From Flavobacterium humidisoli (lineage in GTDB: Bacteria; Bacteroidota; Bacteroidia; Flavobacteriales; Flavobacteriaceae), in the NCBI RefSeq assembly GCF_023272795.1, contig NZ_CP096829.1:310001-374000 (forward strand): a stretch of 64,000 bases of DNA. Reading direction: 5' to 3'. How positions within the stretch are numbered: the first letter of the stretch is position 1; each line of letters opens with the position of its first letter. The notes under the pieces were generated by a model. The model was not told the origin of the DNA. It worked only from the letters and a program-made list of their open reading frames with translations, and searched no databases. The translations under genes were made by a program, and so were the position numbers. Shown piece after piece: positions 19,021 through 28,293 of the stretch.

Positions 19021-20988
19021 TTATTTATCTAAAACTTCAAAAGTTGAATTCATGCTTTTGAATTCTGGCACTATCTTTTTCATCTTAGATACAATATCAT
19101 CATTTTCATAAAAATCGGCAATTCCGATCAATTCATCAACTTCATTATGAAGATTTTCATACTCATCTTGAATTTCTTGCGCAATCATAATCTTATTATG
19201 ATGTGTTGGAAGAGTCTTAGAAGTATCATTTAACAATTCTTCATAAAGTTTTTCTCCAGGTCTTAAACCAACAATTTTAATTTTAATTTCTTTATCTGGA
19301 ATGAAACCAGCCAACTTAATCATTTTTCGTGCTAAATCAATAATTCTAACTGGTTTACCCATATCAAAAATATAGATTTCACCACCATTACCCATTGCCC
19401 CAGCTTCTAATACAAGTTGACATGCCTCAGGAATTGTCATAAAATAACGAATAATATCCTGATGCGTAATGGTTACTGGTCCTCCCTCTGCAATTTGTTT
19501 GGTAAATAATGGTACCACTGAACCGTTTGAACCTAAAACATTTCCAAAACGAGTCGTAATAAACTTCGTGCCTCCTTCTACGTTTTCGTTTTGATTTTTT
19601 AAAAATAAAGACTGCACATATTTTTCTGCAATTCGTTTACTAGCTCCCATCACATTACTTGGGTTTACAGCCTTATCCGTAGAAACCATTACAAATTTCT
19701 TTACATGATATTTGCAAGCTAGGTCAGCAAGGTTTTTAGTTCCTTTAATATTAGTTTGAATAGCCTGAGAAGGATTCTCTTCCATCAAAGGTACATGTTT
19801 ATAAGCTGCTGCATGAAAAACTACATGAGGATTATAATTTTTGAATACTTTCTCTAATGCTTTCTTACTTCTTACATCAGCAATTACTGCTACAATCTTT
19901 GCATTCAAATTCATAGTCTGAGTCTCTAGACACAAATTATGTAATGGAGTTTCAGCATGATCTAAAACAATAACATTTTTAGGGTTAAAGTTTAAAACCT
20001 GCCTTACAATTTCACTTCCAATCGATCCAGCTGCCCCAGTAATCAAAATAGTTTTATCTTTTAATTGCTTAGAAATTGATTTACTATCTAGAACTATAGG
20101 TTTTCTTTCTAATAAATCCTCAATCTGTATATTTTTTACTTTTTGAGAAATTTCCTTCTGATTTTCCCAATCGGAAATCAATGGAACAGTATATACCCTG
20201 TAATTAAACTCTAAACATTGATCAACAATAATAAGCTGTTCCTCTTTGGTTAAGCTTTTATCCGCTATAATAACTCCTTCAGCCGCTACAGATCGCATTA
20301 ATGCAGGAAGTTTTTTTCTTAAAATTAAGATTGGCAAATCGAGCATTCGTTTAGAAGCATTCTGATTATTCTTATCTACAAAACCCACAATTTTAAATCG
20401 TGAAGGTGTTTCAAATTTTAAGGCATTAGCTACAGAAATTGCATTTGCATCTGTACCATAAATTACCGTTCGCACAAGCTTTGTTGTAGTTTTCTCTGAA
20501 AAATACATTTCAAAAGTCTGTTTCACAATTACGCGATACAAAAATAAACCGCAAAACGATAAAACTAAATTGATAAAAAGTGCTGTATTTAAAAATGCTT
20601 TATGCCCCGTATATAGCTCAAATATTAGATTTATAAATAGAAAGAAAACCAAAACTGACATTTGAGAGAAAAGAAGTTTTATTGCGTCAATATATGAGGA
20701 GTGTCTAATAATTCCTGAATATGTTCTAAAGAGCCAAAAGAAAAATATATTGACCCCTATTAAGCTCGCTACAAAATAAAAATCATGAGAAGTTATAATG
20801 TACCCGATTGCAGTACCATCAAAAAGCAAATAAGTAAAGGAAAATGAAAAAAACAAAACCATTACATCAATAGCAATAATAATCCACCTAGGCAAATAAC
20901 TCAAATTATTAATATTTGCCCTAAGGTTTCTGGGAGAAAAGGATCTATATAGCAAAGAGACTATATTATTTGGTTTTTCAGTATTCAA
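19021..20988 (-). CDS. Membrane nucleotide-sugar 4,6-dehydratase (FlaA1/WbpM/CapD-like)
   Basis: A 655-residue protein with four N-terminal membrane segments (within about 35-155), a CoA-binding-like Rossmann domain (about 165-285) and a C-terminal extended SDR domain starting ILITGAAGSIGSEIV at about 313. The catalytic region reads VSTDKAVNPSNVMGASKR, with Met in place of the SDR tyrosine as in the membrane WbpM/PglF type. These enzymes make UDP-4-keto-6-deoxy sugars from UDP-GlcNAc for bacillosamine-, QuiNAc- or FucNAc-type residues. The DegT aminotransferase at 23.4-24.6 kb may use its product. It has its own TATTTTTG -7-like box at 21027-21034. Confidence 0.93.
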   Translation of the reverse strand: MNTEKPNNIVSLLYRSFSPRNLRANINNLSYLPRWIIIAIDVMVLFFSFSFTYLLFDGTAIGYIITSHDFYFVASLIGVNIFFFWLFRTYSGIIRHSSYIDAIKLLFSQMSVLVFFLFINLIFELYTGHKAFLNTALFINLVLSFCGLFLYRVIVKQTFEMYFSEKTTTKLVRTVIYGTDANAISVANALKFETPSRFKIVGFVDKNNQNASKRMLDLPILILRKKLPALMRSVAAEGVIIADKSLTKEEQLIIVDQCLEFNYRVYTVPLISDWENQKEISQKVKNIQIEDLLERKPIVLDSKSISKQLKDKTILITGAAGSIGSEIVRQVLNFNPKNVIVLDHAETPLHNLCLETQTMNLNAKIVAVIADVRSKKALEKVFKNYNPHVVFHAAAYKHVPLMEENPSQAIQTNIKGTKNLADLACKYHVKKFVMVSTDKAVNPSNVMGASKRIAEKYVQSLFLKNQNENVEGGTKFITTRFGNVLGSNGSVVPLFTKQIAEGGPVTITHQDIIRYFMTIPEACQLVLEAGAMGNGGEIYIFDMGKPVRIIDLARKMIKLAGFIPDKEIKIKIVGLRPGEKLYEELLNDTSKTLPTHHNKIMIAQEIQDEYENLHNEVDELIGIADFYENDDIVSKMKKIVPEFKSMNSTFEVLDK

Positions 20989-21026
20989 TTTAGCATTTTT
21001 TAAGTCAGTAAAATTTGAACTTTATA

Positions 21027-21034
21027 CAAAAATA
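21027..21034 (-). promoter_or_regulatory. Possible Bacteroidota -7 element upstream of the flaA1-type gene
   Basis: On the minus strand the sequence is TATTTTTG, matching the TAnnTTTG consensus, 39 bases before the ATG at 20988. No TTG is found at the ideal 19-21 base spacing, so support is partial. Confidence 0.4.
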
Positions 21035-21072
21035 CAAATTAAAGGTTTTAAATAATTACTTGATGGTGCAAA

Positions 21073-21957
21073 TTAAATTTTAACACCTTTTTTCTTTTGC
21101 TTTAAAAATTCTAATAAGTAGGTTCCGTACCCTGATTTAAGTAGAGGTTGAGCTAATTGTTCAAGTTGGGCATCATCAATAAAACCTTGTCTCCAAGCAA
21201 TTTCTTCAATACAGCCTACTTTTAACCCCTGCCTTTCTTCAAGAACTTGAACAAATTGTCCTGCTTGCATCAAACTGTTAAAAGTTCCTGTATCTAGCCA
21301 AGCTGTTCCTCTACTTAAAATCCCTACTTTTAACTGACCTTTTTCCAGATAAACTTTATTTACATCTGTAATTTCATATTCACCACGAGCACTTGGCTTT
21401 ATATTTTTTGCTATTTCCACAACAGAGTTATCATAGAAATATAGCCCTGGAACAGCATAATTCGATTTTGGTTCCAAAGGTTTTTCTTCTATAGAAATGG
21501 CATTTTTATTTTCGTCAAACTCCACTACTCCATATCTTTCAGGATCTGAAACATGATAGGCAAAAACAACACCTCCTTCTGGGTCGGCATTATCTTTTAA
21601 AAGTTGTTGCATATTTGTACCAAAGAAAATATTGTCTCCAAGTACTAAGGCCACTTTATCTCTCCCGATAAACTCCTCACCAATTACAAAGGCTTGAGCC
21701 AAACCATTTGGATCAGGCTGTTCTGCATAGCTAAATTTACAGCCAATTGCACTACCATCTCCCAAAAGTTTTTTAAAATGTGGTAAATCATGCGGAGTCG
21801 ATATTATTAAAATCTCATTTATTCCTGCCATCATCAAAGTAGATAATGGATAATAAATCATCGGCTTATCATAAACCGGCATTAGTTGTTTACTTACCGC
21901 TAATGTTAAAGGGTGTAATCTTGTACCAGAACCTCCAGCTAGTATAATTCCTTTCAT
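21073..21957 (-). CDS. rfbA: Glucose-1-phosphate thymidylyltransferase
   Basis: Makes dTDP-glucose from dTTP and glucose 1-phosphate, the first step to dTDP-L-rhamnose. The 294-residue sequence is textbook Rml[21 protein letters not shown] at 8-27, [37 protein letters not shown] and the [19 protein letters not shown] region. Length is normal. The other rhamnose genes rfbD and rfbC follow upstream in sequence, while rfbB lies about 29 kb away in the same locus. Confidence 0.97.
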   Translation of the reverse strand: MKGIILAGGSGTRLHPLTLAVSKQLMPVYDKPMIYYPLSTLMMAGINEILIISTPHDLPHFKKLLGDGSAIGCKFSYAEQPDPNGLAQAFVIGEEFIGRDKVALVLGDNIFFGTNMQQLLKDNADPEGGVVFAYHVSDPERYGVVEFDENKNAISIEEKPLEPKSNYAVPGLYFYDNSVVEIAKNIKPSARGEYEITDVNKVYLEKGQLKVGILSRGTAWLDTGTFNSLMQAGQFVQVLEERQGLKVGCIEEIAWRQGFIDDAQLEQLAQPLLKSGYGTYLLEFLKQKKKGVKI

Positions 21958-21964
21958 AAACTTA

Positions 21965-21992
21965 ATTTTAGATTTTAGATTTTAGATTTTAG
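21965..21992. repeat. (ATTTTAG)4 heptamer tandem repeat
   Basis: Four perfect copies of ATTTTAG fill 28 bases of the 77-base gap between rfbD and rfbA. An inverted copy (TCTAAAAT) lies about 20 bases further on, so a short hairpin is possible. The repeat is outside any gene. Confidence 0.9.
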
Positions 21993-22034
21993 ACGTTTAA
22001 TTTTTCAAACCTCTAAAATTCTACTCTAAGATTT

Positions 22035-22880
22035 TTAAACAAACATTTTTTTTAAACTTTCCTTATAATTTGGAATATTTAAATTATAAATTGCTTTTAT
22101 TTTTTCTTTATTCAACAATGAAAAACTTGGTCTCTTTGCTGGAGTTGGGTAAGATGCTGATGGAATTCCTCCTACTTTGCAATTATAACCTCCAAATTCT
22201 TTTATGCTTAACGCGAATTCGTACCAACTAATTTCTCCTTCATTCGAATAATTATAAACTCCAGGAATCCATTTTGAAGATTCAATGATATCAATCATTG
22301 TTTGTGCTAAATCTGCAGCATAAGTGGGCGAACCAACCTGGTCATTTACAACATTAATTTCATCCCTTTCCTCCATTAGTCGCTGCATCGTTTTTACAAA
22401 ATTATTTCCAAATTTGCTATAAACCCATGAAGTTCTAATTATAACCGATTCTGGATTTTCTTTCAAACAAGCAATCTCACCAGCCAACTTACTTTCTCCA
22501 TAAACATTTATAGGATTAGTTTCAGCCTCTTCATCTAAAGCAATTGATGAACAACCATCAAATACGTAATCTGTCGAAATATGAATCAATCTAGCATTAT
22601 TCCCTCCGGTAAATCTTGCTATTAATTCTATTGCTAAGTGGTTCACTCTAAAAGCTAAATCTTTTTCTGATTCAGCTTTATCAACAGCAGTATAAGCTCC
22701 ACAATTAAATATAATATTAGGACGAATTGCTTCTAATTGAGATTGAAGCATTTCTAAATTATCTAATGTAATTTGAGTTCTATCTGCAAATACCCATTTA
22801 TATTGAGGATAAGAAGATGCTAAAACTGAAAGTTCAGATCCTAATTGTCCCGTTGCACCAGTTACTAGAATTTTTTTCAT
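22035..22880 (-). CDS. rfbD: dTDP-4-dehydrorhamnose reductase
   Basis: Catalyses the NAD(P)H-dependent last step to dTDP-L-rhamnose. The 281-residue SDR begins MKKILVTGATGQLGSEL, has STDYVFDG at about 105-112 and the active-site YGESKLAGE at about 128-136, with VVNDQVGSPTYAADLA following, all characteristic of RmlD. The start overlaps the rfbC stop by one base. Intact and of normal length. Confidence 0.97.
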   Translation of the reverse strand: MKKILVTGATGQLGSELSVLASSYPQYKWVFADRTQITLDNLEMLQSQLEAIRPNIIFNCGAYTAVDKAESEKDLAFRVNHLAIELIARFTGGNNARLIHISTDYVFDGCSSIALDEEAETNPINVYGESKLAGEIACLKENPESVIIRTSWVYSKFGNNFVKTMQRLMEERDEINVVNDQVGSPTYAADLAQTMIDIIESSKWIPGVYNYSNEGEISWYEFALSIKEFGGYNCKVGGIPSASYPTPAKRPSFSLLNKEKIKAIYNLNIPNYKESLKKMFV

Positions 22881-23428
22881 TAAAATAAACTATTACAATT
22901 TTCAATAAAAGGAAGAATTTGATCTTTTTCTGAAACTATTGCTTCTTCCAGATTCATTCCCCAATCAATATTCAAAGACGGATCATCGTATTTAATTCCG
23001 CCCTCAGAGGCTTTGTTGTAAAATTGATCACATTTATACATTACTGAAGCTGTTTCGCTAATAACAGAAAATCCGTGTGCAAATCCTTGAGGCACTAATA
23101 ATTGTTTTTTATTCTCTGCTGATAATAAAACACTAAATGCTTTTCCATAAGTAGGAGAATCTTTTCTTAAATCTACCGCAACATCAATAATTTCCCCTTC
23201 TAAAACACGAACTAATTTTGTCTGCGCGAAAGGAGGATTTTGGTAATGTAACCCCCTTAAAGTTCCTTTCTTTGAGAATGATTGATTATCTTGAACAAAT
23301 TCTATATTAATTCCTAAATCATCAAATTTTGTTTTACTATAAGATTCAAAAAAGTAGCCTCTTTCGTCTCCAAATACTGTTGGTTCTACAATTACCAAGT
23401 CTTTTATAAATGTTTCTTCAATTTTCAT
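22880..23428 (-). CDS. rfbC: dTDP-4-dehydrorhamnose 3,5-epimerase
   Basis: A 182-residue RmlC cupin that inverts C3 and C5 of dTDP-4-keto-6-deoxyglucose. Hallmarks are VFGDERGYFFESYSK, FVQDNQSFSKKGTLRGLHYQ with the catalytic His, EIIDVAVDLRKDSPTYG and VPQGFAHGFSV. I used the Met at 23428, downstream of the aminotransferase stop; a frame from 23446 would add six residues and overlap that stop. Part of the rfbC-rfbD-rfbA run. Confidence 0.96.
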   Translation of the reverse strand: MKIEETFIKDLVIVEPTVFGDERGYFFESYSKTKFDDLGINIEFVQDNQSFSKKGTLRGLHYQNPPFAQTKLVRVLEGEIIDVAVDLRKDSPTYGKAFSVLLSAENKKQLLVPQGFAHGFSVISETASVMYKCDQFYNKASEGGIKYDDPSLNIDWGMNLEEAIVSEKDQILPFIENCNSLF

Positions 23429-23442
23429 TTTTAATTTTATAT

Positions 23443-24570
23443 TCATTTAAAGAAATTAATAATAACCTCCTTTATTCTATTTTTATCTATATTACTTAAA
23501 TTTGATCCTGATGGCAAACATAATCCTTTTTCAAATAACTCTTCGGAAATCCTACTCCCATAATATGGATATTTTTTGAAAATTGGTTGCAGATGCATTG
23601 GCTTCCATAATGGGCGACTCTCTATATTCGCTTTTTCAAATGCAATTCTTAAACTTTCTTTTTCTTCTTCTGTTTTTAGGAGTACTGCATTAAGCCAATA
23701 ATTAGAAAAGATATTATTGTTTAGATTGTCAAAAAGTTTTGCGTTTTCAACTTGTTTAAAGATTTCTTTATAAAATAAATGATTAGCTTGTCTTAAACTT
23801 ATATTCTCCTCTAAGATTTTTATTTGTCCAAGTCCAATTCCTGCGCAAATATTACTCATTCTATAATTATAACCAATTTCGCTATGCTGATAATGTACCG
23901 CTGCATCTTTTGATTGAGTAGCATAAAAAATTGCTCTATCTTTTGTTTCTTTAGAATTTGAAATTAATGCTCCTCCACTAGAAGTCGTTATAATTTTATT
24001 TCCATTGAAAGATAAGATCCCTAAGGTGCCAAAACTACCACATTTTTTTCCTTTATAACTGCTTCCAAGTGCTTCAGCGCTATCTTCGATTACTGGTATC
24101 TCATATTTGTCAGCAATTGAATGTATTTCATCTACTTGATAAGGCATACCATATAAATGAACCGCTATAATTGCTTTTGGTTTTTTTCCTTTTTTTATTC
24201 GATCTTTAATTGCAATTTCTAAATTTTCAGGACAAATATTCCACGTGTCCAATTCGCTGTCTACAAAAATTGGGATGGCTCCCTGATACAGAATTGGATT
24301 GGCCGAAGCTGAAAAAGTCATACTTTGACAAATAATCTCATCTCCTTCCTTCACTCCTAACAAAACCAATGCTAAATGAATAGCTGATGTACCTGAATTG
24401 AGTGCCGAAACAAATAATTTCTCATCTAAATAATTTTCTAAAACACTTTCAAACTCATCAACATTTGGCCCTCCCGAAGTGATCCAATTTGTTTGTAAAG
24501 CTTTTTGAATATACTCTTGTTCAAAACCACTTAGTTCAGATAAGGATAAATAGATTCGTTTATTATCCAT
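23443..24570 (-). CDS. DegT/DnrJ/EryC1/StrS aminotransferase (PglE/EpsN-like)
   Basis: A 375-residue PLP-dependent sugar aminotransferase. It has the substrate-loop NWITSGGPNVDEFE, SGTSAIHLAL, the aspartate of EDSAEALGS, and the PLP-lysine in FGTLGILSFNGNKIITTSSGG. The C-terminal RPLWKPMHLQPIF is typical of the PglE/EpsN subgroup that aminates C4 of UDP-4-keto-6-deoxy-GlcNAc. The start at 24570 overlaps the upstream cupin gene by eight bases; a frame from 24624 adds non-homologous residues. The FlaA1-type dehydratase nearby could supply its substrate. No PglD-type acetyltransferase is in the window. Confidence 0.92.
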   Translation of the reverse strand: MDNKRIYLSLSELSGFEQEYIQKALQTNWITSGGPNVDEFESVLENYLDEKLFVSALNSGTSAIHLALVLLGVKEGDEIICQSMTFSASANPILYQGAIPIFVDSELDTWNICPENLEIAIKDRIKKGKKPKAIIAVHLYGMPYQVDEIHSIADKYEIPVIEDSAEALGSSYKGKKCGSFGTLGILSFNGNKIITTSSGGALISNSKETKDRAIFYATQSKDAAVHYQHSEIGYNYRMSNICAGIGLGQIKILEENISLRQANHLFYKEIFKQVENAKLFDNLNNNIFSNYWLNAVLLKTEEEKESLRIAFEKANIESRPLWKPMHLQPIFKKYPYYGSRISEELFEKGLCLPSGSNLSNIDKNRIKEVIINFFK

Positions 24571-24988
24571 TAATTTTCCAGTAATCTGAAGGATAACGAA
24601 TATCATCATCACCAACATTTGCAAGCGGTAATGTTGAAAAAGAAATTAGTTTTGAATCTTTTTCTAAAGACTCTATAGCATTCGCATAACCTGCAGGAAT
24701 ATGAACAATTTTACTTTCCGATCCACAAACAAAAACAGTTTCTATTATTAAATCTTTTGATGGATTCTCCCAGTTATCAATTTTTATAAAATGAATATTG
24801 AAAGAACCAGTTAAACAATAAAAGTTTTTGTTATCTAATTTATGTCCTTGCCAGGCACGAATAGGGTTTTCTTCAGAATTACTAATGATGTAGAATCTCT
24901 CGATATCCGTAAACTTAAAATCATTTACATACAAAATAGTTCCGCGATGATCGGAAAAATTACCTCCTTGTATTATTTTTGGAATCAT
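24563..24988 (-). CDS. RmlC-like cupin sugar isomerase (WxcM/FdtA-like)
   Basis: A 141-residue single-domain cupin. The features GGNFSDHRGTILYVNDF, a QGHK metal/active-site segment at about 46-49 and VHIPAGYANAIESLE fit the WxcM/FdtA or RmlC-like group, which isomerises or epimerises keto-deoxy nucleotide sugars. Such cupins often precede DegT aminotransferases, and here the two genes overlap by eight bases. Whether the substrate is a dTDP- or UDP-linked ketosugar cannot be decided. The start overlaps the stop of the WecA-like gene (ATGA). Confidence 0.78.
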   Translation of the reverse strand: MIPKIIQGGNFSDHRGTILYVNDFKFTDIERFYIISNSEENPIRAWQGHKLDNKNFYCLTGSFNIHFIKIDNWENPSKDLIIETVFVCGSESKIVHIPAGYANAIESLEKDSKLISFSTLPLANVGDDDIRYPSDYWKING

Positions 24989-25950
24989 GCCTTTAATTTT
25001 AAATCGCTTTTACTTAACAAATAAAACTTAAGTGTATATAATAAAAGTAATGGTGATATCACAATCACAAATAGTACTATATCACTAACCTTTTGATATA
25101 AAAAGATAATTAAAGCTGAAACTGCAATTTGAGCGATGGCGTAGTATAAAGACACCAAACGGTGTTGTATTTTATATTCATTACTTAAAACCTGATACAA
25201 ATGAAGACGATGTGCTTCGAAAATATTTTGTTTTAAGTATAATCGATGCATAATTGTGCAAATGGCATCAACACCATAGATCGCTAAGAACAAAAGCCAT
25301 ACGAGAGAACTGGTTACTAATATCAATTTCAAAATCAAATAAATGACCCAAAAAGCAATAGCGATACTGCCAATATCCCCGGCAAAACATTTTGCCTTTT
25401 TTCTATAATTAAAAAACAAGAAAACTAAACTGGCAATCATGGCATACTTTATAAAAACAGCATCAAAGAAAAATTGAATGTTTTTGTTCACGTATAAGAG
25501 TGCGCCCATCACAACCAAAGTATATAATCCTGTGATACCATTAATTCCATCCATAAAGTTATAAGCATTCATCAATCCTATTGCCAGGATATATGCAATA
25601 ATAACTCCATAAAAAGGCATCAGGGTAAATACTCCTAAATCATAAAAAATCAAGGTAATAGCTAAAAAGTGAATTGAAATCCTGATTTTGTTAGACAGAC
25701 TCCGAATATCATCCCAAAAACTCACTAAGCTGACCAAAGTAATCCCGGTAAAGAAAAAATAATTCGTCTGAATATTTTGCAAAAAATAAATTAGAGCAGA
25801 AAACCAAAAAATGATTCCGCCGCCTCTTAAAGTGATTTCAGTATGTGAACTTCTTTGATTTGGTTTGTCAATGATATTAAACCGATCTGCCACTTTAAAA
25901 TAAAGCAACATTATTATCATTAGTACAATTCCAATAACTGTATATTCCAT
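24985..25950 (-). CDS. MraY/WecA-type undecaprenyl-phosphate glycosyl-1-phosphate transferase
   Basis: The likely chain-initiating enzyme: it places a sugar 1-phosphate (HexNAc or a 6-deoxy derivative) on undecaprenyl phosphate at the inner membrane. The 321 residues are mostly transmembrane. Diagnostic motifs are WDDIRSLSNKIRI at about 84-96, NAYNFMDGINGITG at about 126-139, AGDIGSIAIAF, and the cytoplasmic HRLHLYQ loop of the WecA/WbpL group. It is the only initiating transferase recognised in the window, so both assembly routes may depend on it or on a second one elsewhere. Confidence 0.94.
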   Translation of the reverse strand: MEYTVIGIVLMIIMLLYFKVADRFNIIDKPNQRSSHTEITLRGGGIIFWFSALIYFLQNIQTNYFFFTGITLVSLVSFWDDIRSLSNKIRISIHFLAITLIFYDLGVFTLMPFYGVIIAYILAIGLMNAYNFMDGINGITGLYTLVVMGALLYVNKNIQFFFDAVFIKYAMIASLVFLFFNYRKKAKCFAGDIGSIAIAFWVIYLILKLILVTSSLVWLLFLAIYGVDAICTIMHRLYLKQNIFEAHRLHLYQVLSNEYKIQHRLVSLYYAIAQIAVSALIIFLYQKVSDIVLFVIVISPLLLLYTLKFYLLSKSDLKLKA

Positions 25951-25955
25951 TATTT

Positions 25956-26996
25956 TTAATTAATTTCTTTTATCCAAACATTTGGCTCACTGCTTACAAA
26001 TAAACAAGAGAGCCATCCCTTTAATGACATTCGTTTGTATAGATCTATATCAATATTAGTGTAAGCTGACTCAAAGAACTCTTTAGTAAGCTTACTATTT
26101 TCCCTCTCTATAATTAAAATATTGTTAGGGTTATAAAATGCATATTTTTGAACTTCAGAATTTGTAGTGATTATTTTTCTTCTAGCTCCAATGGCCTCAA
26201 ATGTTCTCATAGTGAGGCCTTTTTGCCCTGGATGATTTATATCTAAGATAACTTTTGATTCTTGATAAAAACGAAGTAAATCACTTGCAATTAAACTCTT
26301 AAAACTCAGTTTTTTATAGTTAAACTTTTTAAATGTTTTATCAAAAATTTTTTTATAGAAATAAACGATTCTACCTTGCATGTAGTAATAACAAAATGCT
26401 TTAAGGTTATTGTTATTACACCAAATTGCAATTTTATTACTGATTTCGTATCTATCTGAATGAGCTGTTCCTAAAAAAAGTAAATCATTTGAAATTTCAG
26501 AGTTTGAAATTGAATCAACACTTTTATAAAAATCTAAATAGAAAAGTGGTCTAAATTCTAATCCATACTTAATTGCATCATCTGAATCAAAAGAAAATTT
26601 CTTATGAAAATATTTTAAGATGTTTACTGCATTTTTATTATTTAAAAAAGAATCCCATGTGTAAAAAATACATTTACAATTAGGATGTATTTTTTGAAAC
26701 TCTTTTAAAAAAAACTCAGGGATAACCTCTCCTTTGTTTACAAATAAAAAATCATACTTTTTATTAATCGTATTTCTTAAAATTTTTGAATAATACTTAT
26801 TAATTAGTACCTGAAGTAAACTTCTTTTAAGTCGAATTATTCCTTTGACAAAATTATTGTTTGATGGCCTTTCATCATAATAATCAACATTTGCTCCCAA
26901 TTCCTCTAACTTTTTGATAATCTCTTTTTCAAGATTAAAAGTTTGAACAGAAAAGAACAGTACATTTTTATTTCCAAGAACTTCTTCAATCATCAT
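25956..26996 (-). CDS. CgeB-like glycosyltransferase (GT-B)
   Basis: A 346-residue protein of the CgeB/spore-protein-glycosyltransferase type seen in polysaccharide clusters. N-terminal half: KNVLFFSVQTFNLEKEI, LGANVDYYDERP and YDFLFVNKGEVIPEFFL; C-terminal half: ILDINHPGQKGLTMRTFEAIGARRKIITTN, the donor-binding part. It is clearly paralogous to the gene at 32409-33377. The first two codons are both Met (26996 and 26993); the start overlaps the epimerase stop. Donor unknown. Confidence 0.82.
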   Translation of the reverse strand: MMIEEVLGNKNVLFFSVQTFNLEKEIIKKLEELGANVDYYDERPSNNNFVKGIIRLKRSLLQVLINKYYSKILRNTINKKYDFLFVNKGEVIPEFFLKEFQKIHPNCKCIFYTWDSFLNNKNAVNILKYFHKKFSFDSDDAIKYGLEFRPLFYLDFYKSVDSISNSEISNDLLFLGTAHSDRYEISNKIAIWCNNNNLKAFCYYYMQGRIVYFYKKIFDKTFKKFNYKKLSFKSLIASDLLRFYQESKVILDINHPGQKGLTMRTFEAIGARRKIITTNSEVQKYAFYNPNNILIIERENSKLTKEFFESAYTNIDIDLYKRMSLKGWLSCLFVSSEPNVWIKEIN

Positions 26997-28126
26997 TTTA
27001 AAAGACCTTTTTTCTTCATCTCTTCTAATGATTTGCTTAATTTATCTTCCTGAATTTCTTGTTGTAGAACCCAAGACGAAAATTTATTAATACCTTCTTT
27101 AAAATACACCTTAGGCTCAAATCCCAAAATATTTTTAATTTTAGTTAAATCAGCATAGTTATGACGAATATCTCCTAGTCTAAATCTCCCTGTAATAGTT
27201 ACAGGAACATCTATATTGTAAGCTTTAATTAATGAATTAGCCACATCAAGAACATCTGTCGCAACACCAGTTCCAACGTTAAAAACATGACCATTTGCTT
27301 CTTCTTTTTCAATTCCAAGGATAGTAGCTTCTACCACATCATCTATATAGACAAAATCTCTCGTTTCTTTTCCATCTTCAAAAATTTGAATCGAATTATT
27401 ATTTCTAATTTGTGTTGAAAATATAGATAAAATTCCCGTATAAGGGTTTGACAAAGACTGCCCCGGACCATAGACATTTTGATATCTAAAACCTACTGGC
27501 GCGATTCCTATTGTTGGGCACACAGTCATAATCATTTGCTCTTGATTTTGTTTAGTGATACCATAAACAGAAGAAGGATGAATTTTTGAATCCTCATCAG
27601 TTGCTAATAATTCAAGAATTTGGTTATCCGCATATGTCAGCTCAAAATTTCCAGCAAGCATATCATTTTCTTTTCTATGAGAAGGATAAATTATTCCTAA
27701 TTCTGGATGTCTATATTTTCCTTCACCATAAATAGATCTAGAAGAAGCAATTACAATTTTTTCAACAGAATTATTGTTATTTGCTAAAATGTCAAGCATA
27801 ATGGCAGTTCCTTGAATATTTACTTCTGTGTATTTTTCAATACAATACATCGATTGACCAGTTCCCGTTTCTGCAGCAAAATGAACTATTACTTCTTGAT
27901 TTTCAATAGCTTTCTGCCAATCATTTCTTGATGTAACAGTTCCATTTATAAAAGTAACTTTGTCTTTTATACTTTTAAATAATGGTGATGTAACCTCTGG
28001 ATTCTCGCCATGTATTTGCTTTGAAAGATTATCTAATACCGTTATTTTATGTCCTTTTTCAATAAGTTTCAATGCAAGGTTACTCCCAATAAAGCCTGCT
28101 CCGCCAGTTATAAGTATGTTTTTCAT
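26993..28126 (-). CDS. NAD-dependent epimerase/dehydratase, putative dTDP-L-rhamnose 4-epimerase
   Basis: A 377-residue extended SDR. It has the NAD loop ITGGAGFIGSNLA, then VLDNLSKQIHG, a feature I associate with dTDP-L-rhamnose 4-epimerases of the WbiB/Tle type that make dTDP-6-deoxy-L-talose. The active site is SVYGITKQNQE (Tyr-x3-Lys) around 188-198. FRYQNVYGPGQSLSNPYTGI and RDFVYIDDV follow. With rfbA, rfbB, rfbC and rfbD in the locus, substrate supply is in place. The specificity is inference; a UDP-hexose epimerase is the alternative. Confidence 0.8.
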   Translation of the reverse strand: MKNILITGGAGFIGSNLALKLIEKGHKITVLDNLSKQIHGENPEVTSPLFKSIKDKVTFINGTVTSRNDWQKAIENQEVIVHFAAETGTGQSMYCIEKYTEVNIQGTAIMLDILANNNNSVEKIVIASSRSIYGEGKYRHPELGIIYPSHRKENDMLAGNFELTYADNQILELLATDEDSKIHPSSVYGITKQNQEQMIMTVCPTIGIAPVGFRYQNVYGPGQSLSNPYTGILSIFSTQIRNNNSIQIFEDGKETRDFVYIDDVVEATILGIEKEEANGHVFNVGTGVATDVLDVANSLIKAYNIDVPVTITGRFRLGDIRHNYADLTKIKNILGFEPKVYFKEGINKFSSWVLQQEIQEDKLSKSLEEMKKKGLLK

Positions 28127-28190
28127 CTTTAAAATTTCATTTTATTTTTTACAATTTTCTTGATTTTTTTATTATTGTTTCAAAGGATTA

Positions 28191-28207
28191 ATAGTTTTCA
28201 AAACTAT
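28191..28207. other. 17-base perfect palindrome upstream of the epimerase gene
   Basis: ATAGTTTTCAAAACTAT reads the same on both strands around a central base. It lies in the 167-base gap between the acyltransferase and epimerase genes, about 65 bases before the ATG at 28126. It includes a TAGTTTTG match to the -7 consensus on the minus strand (28199-28206), so it could be an operator over a promoter. No -33 TTG is well placed. Confidence 0.4.
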
Positions 28208-28293
28208 CTTACACCTTTCTGAAAGAAGTTTTTTTTTTATTTAATCGACTAATTAAATTTTATGTTATCTGCTAAAAAACTATGCAAAATATA

